From positions 1-14,915 of the forward strand of contig CATWVA010000041.1 in NCBI GenBank assembly GCA_958354105.1: a stretch of DNA of 14,915 nucleotides. Direction: 5' to 3'. The notes under the pieces are model-generated. The model had not been told where the DNA came from and searched no databases. It saw nothing but the letters and a program-made list of their open reading frames with translations. This DNA is from an uncultured Collinsella sp. Lineage in GTDB: Bacteria > Actinomycetota > Coriobacteriia > Coriobacteriales > Coriobacteriaceae. Below, one piece after another: positions 13,173 to 14,915 of this stretch. The stretch's first letter is position 1. Each line of letters opens with the position of its first letter. A program made the translations under genes and the position numbers.

Positions 13173-14915
13173 TTGCGCGTTGCATACCAAGATTGTTTTC
13201 ATTTAATTGAGCCGTTGCTCGCCAAGGTCGAGAAGCCGAGCCGCTATATCGATCACGAGTGGGGCACGCTTTCCAAGGCCGATGCCGATTACCGTTGCTG
13301 CCTGATCTACCCGGATGTGTACGAGGTTGGTCTGCCCAACCAGGGTATCGCCATCCTCTACAACATCCTTAACCAGGCCGAGGGCATCTCCTGCGAGCGT
13401 GGCTATGTGCCGTGGCCCGATATGGGTGACGCCATGCGCGAGGCAGGCATTCCGCTGCTCTCGCTCGAGGGTGCTGCCCCCGTCGCTTCGTTTGATATCG
13501 TCGGTCTCCATGTGCCGCACGAGATGGCGGTGACGAACTTCCTCGAGGCACTCGACCTCGCTGGCATTCCGCTGTTAGCGGCCGACCGAGGCGAAGACGA
13601 CCCCATCATCATCGCCGGCGGCCCCTCGGTGTACAACCCCGAGCCGTACGCGGCCTTCTTCGATGCCATCCTCATCGGCGAGGGCGAGGAATCGCTGCTC
13701 GAGACCTGCCAGCTGCATCGCCGCCTGCGTGACGAAGGAGTCCCGCGCGCGCAGATTGTCGAGCAGCTTGCATCCATTGCCGGCAACTACGTACCGTCGC
13801 TCTATGAGGTGCGTCACGACGAGCCCTGCTCGCCGCACGGCTACACCGTGCCGCGTGAGGGCAAGGATGCGCCGACCGTGGTCTACAAGCGCGTTGTCGA
13901 GGACTTTGGTGCCACCAATCCGCTCTCGCAGTCGTGTGTACCCTATGCACAGCTGGTCCACGACCGCCTGTCTATTGAGATCCTGCGCGGCTGCGCCCGC
14001 GGGTGTCGTTTTTGCCAGGCCGGTATGACGTATCGTCCGGTGCGCGAGCGCTCAGCCGACCAGATCGTCTCGTCGGTGATTCAGGGTCTGGAAAAGACCG
14101 GCTATGACGAGGTGTCGCTGACCTCGCTCTCCACGACCGATCACTCCTGCATTCGCGACGTGCTCGGCAGGCTCAACCGTCGCCTGGAGGATACGGGTAT
14201 TCGCGTGTCTATTCCGTCGCAGCGCTTGGATTCGTTTGGCGTGGATATGGCCGAGTCGGTCGCCGGCGAAAAGAAGGGCGGCCTGACGTTCGCGCCCGAG
14301 GCCGGCAGCCAGCGCATGCGCGACATCATTAACAAGAACGTGACCGAGGAGGACCTGGACCGTGCGGCCAAGGCGGCCTTCGAGGCCGGCTGGAACCGCA
14401 TGAAGCTCTACTTTATGATGGGCCTTCCCGGCGAGCGCGACGAGGACATCGTGGCCATCGCCAATCTGGCCGATCACGTGCTGGAGCTCGGTCGTTCCGT
14501 GGTGCCCAAGGCTCGTCGCGGCTCGATCTCGGTGTCCATCTCGGTTTCTGTCTTTATCCCCAAGGCTGCCACGCCGTTCCAGTGGTGCCCGCAGCTCGAC
14601 TACGACGACGTCAAGCGTCGCCAGAAGCTGCTTATCACGAGCGTTCGCAACCGTGCCGTCCGTGTGCATTACCACGATGCCGAGACCTCGCTCATCGAGG
14701 CCGCGCTGTCCCGCGCCGGTCGCGACATGACGCCCGTCATCATCGATGCTTGGCGCGCGGGCTCTCGCTTTGACGCCTGGGTAGAGCATTTCTCGCTCGA
14801 AAACTGGAAGGAGGCTGCTGCCAAAAACGGCATTGACCTCAATGAACTTGTGCACCTGCCCTACGAGTTGGACTGGCGCCTGCCGTGGGAGCACGTGAGC
14901 CCCGGCTGCACGCGC
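13173..14915 (+). CDS. Uncharacterised radical SAM protein, TIGR03960-like, 3' end outside the window
   Basis: An open frame of 581 codons with no stop before the window end. The N-terminal region (RYIDHEWG, then a PDVYEVGLPNQG segment and later GGPSVYNPEPYAAFFDAILIGEGEE, read in parts) is a B12-binding-like Rossmann domain, without a visible DxHxxG cobalamin motif. The radical SAM core carries CARGCRFC with Cys at 274, 278 and 281, the CxxxCxxC that binds the 4Fe-4S cluster for S-adenosylmethionine cleavage. GLTFAPEAGSQRMR and KLYFMMGLPGE follow, typical of this group. The substrate is unknown. In other bacteria this family often sits beside a radical SAM-linked protein (TIGR03936) and RNase E/G with ribosomal protein L21. 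The start is TTG 13173, with AGGGG at 13161-13165 overlapping the upstream stop. The missing C-terminus is probably a few dozen residues. Confidence 0.9.
   Translation, partial: MRVAYQDCFHLIEPLLAKVEKPSRYIDHEWGTLSKADADYRCCLIYPDVYEVGLPNQGIAILYNILNQAEGISCERGYVPWPDMGDAMREAGIPLLSLEGAAPVASFDIVGLHVPHEMAVTNFLEALDLAGIPLLAADRGEDDPIIIAGGPSVYNPEPYAAFFDAILIGEGEESLLETCQLHRRLRDEGVPRAQIVEQLASIAGNYVPSLYEVRHDEPCSPHGYTVPREGKDAPTVVYKRVVEDFGATNPLSQSCVPYAQLVHDRLSIEILRGCARGCRFCQAGMTYRPVRERSADQIVSSVIQGLEKTGYDEVSLTSLSTTDHSCIRDVLGRLNRRLEDTGIRVSIPSQRLDSFGVDMAESVAGEKKGGLTFAPEAGSQRMRDIINKNVTEEDLDRAAKAAFEAGWNRMKLYFMMGLPGERDEDIVAIANLADHVLELGRSVVPKARRGSISVSISVSVFIPKAATPFQWCPQLDYDDVKRRQKLLITSVRNRAVRVHYHDAETSLIEAALSRAGRDMTPVIIDAWRAGSRFDAWVEHFSLENWKEAAAKNGIDLNELVHLPYELDWRLPWEHVSPGCTR

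Noticed and set aside
13180..13207. Internal promoter at the start of the radical SAM gene (TTGCAT ... TTTAAT)
   Set aside because: The -35 matches poorly, the spacer is 16 bases, and the start site would be inside the coding sequence. The A/T-rich stretch more likely keeps the translation start unfolded.

Overview
The window looks like a chromosomal core segment from a high-GC Gram-positive bacterium, most likely a Coriobacteriia member of the Collinsella type. This rests on strong G/C-ending codon use, purine-rich Shine-Dalgarno (SD) sites in front of almost every gene, and a rod-shape operon that runs into an uncharacterised radical SAM gene. The genus is an inference from protein style, not from a database match. 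I see no insertion sequence, prophage, CRISPR array or integration scar.

Layout, all on the + strand. (1) 1-174: a tRNA-Arg(CCG) gene with its own promoter and an intrinsic terminator. (2) 203-2926: a ten-helix P-type cation ATPase with an unusual basic C-terminal tail. (3) 3030-4172: a membrane-anchored double zinc-ribbon protein with its own promoter. (4) 4280-6138: a two-gene unit of a cytoplasmic cyclophilin and a TPR protein with one membrane span, again with its own promoter, followed by a strong hairpin. (5) 6254 to the window end: a tightly packed elongasome operon, mreB-mreC-mreD-mrdA(PBP2)-rodA, continuing into a DUF697 protein and a radical SAM protein that runs off the end.

How the genes work together. 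MreB filaments, with MreC and MreD, organise the RodA glycosyltransferase and the PBP2 transpeptidase to build side-wall peptidoglycan. The two downstream genes are 18 and 10 bases from their upstream neighbours, so they are probably co-transcribed. Neither has a known role in wall synthesis. The zinc-ribbon and TPR proteins share one plan (cytoplasmic interaction domain, single helix, extracytoplasmic domain) and may act at the membrane.

Most of the window is recognisable core biology. The features most worth following are the DUF697 protein, whose N-terminal half looks like a GTPase fold without nucleotide-binding motifs; a PBP2 with two N-terminal membrane helices; the P-type ATPase tail and its PQGL membrane motif; recurring fused stop/SD sites in the operon; and a rare-codon hairpin inside rodA. 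I do not claim a new defence or mobile system here.
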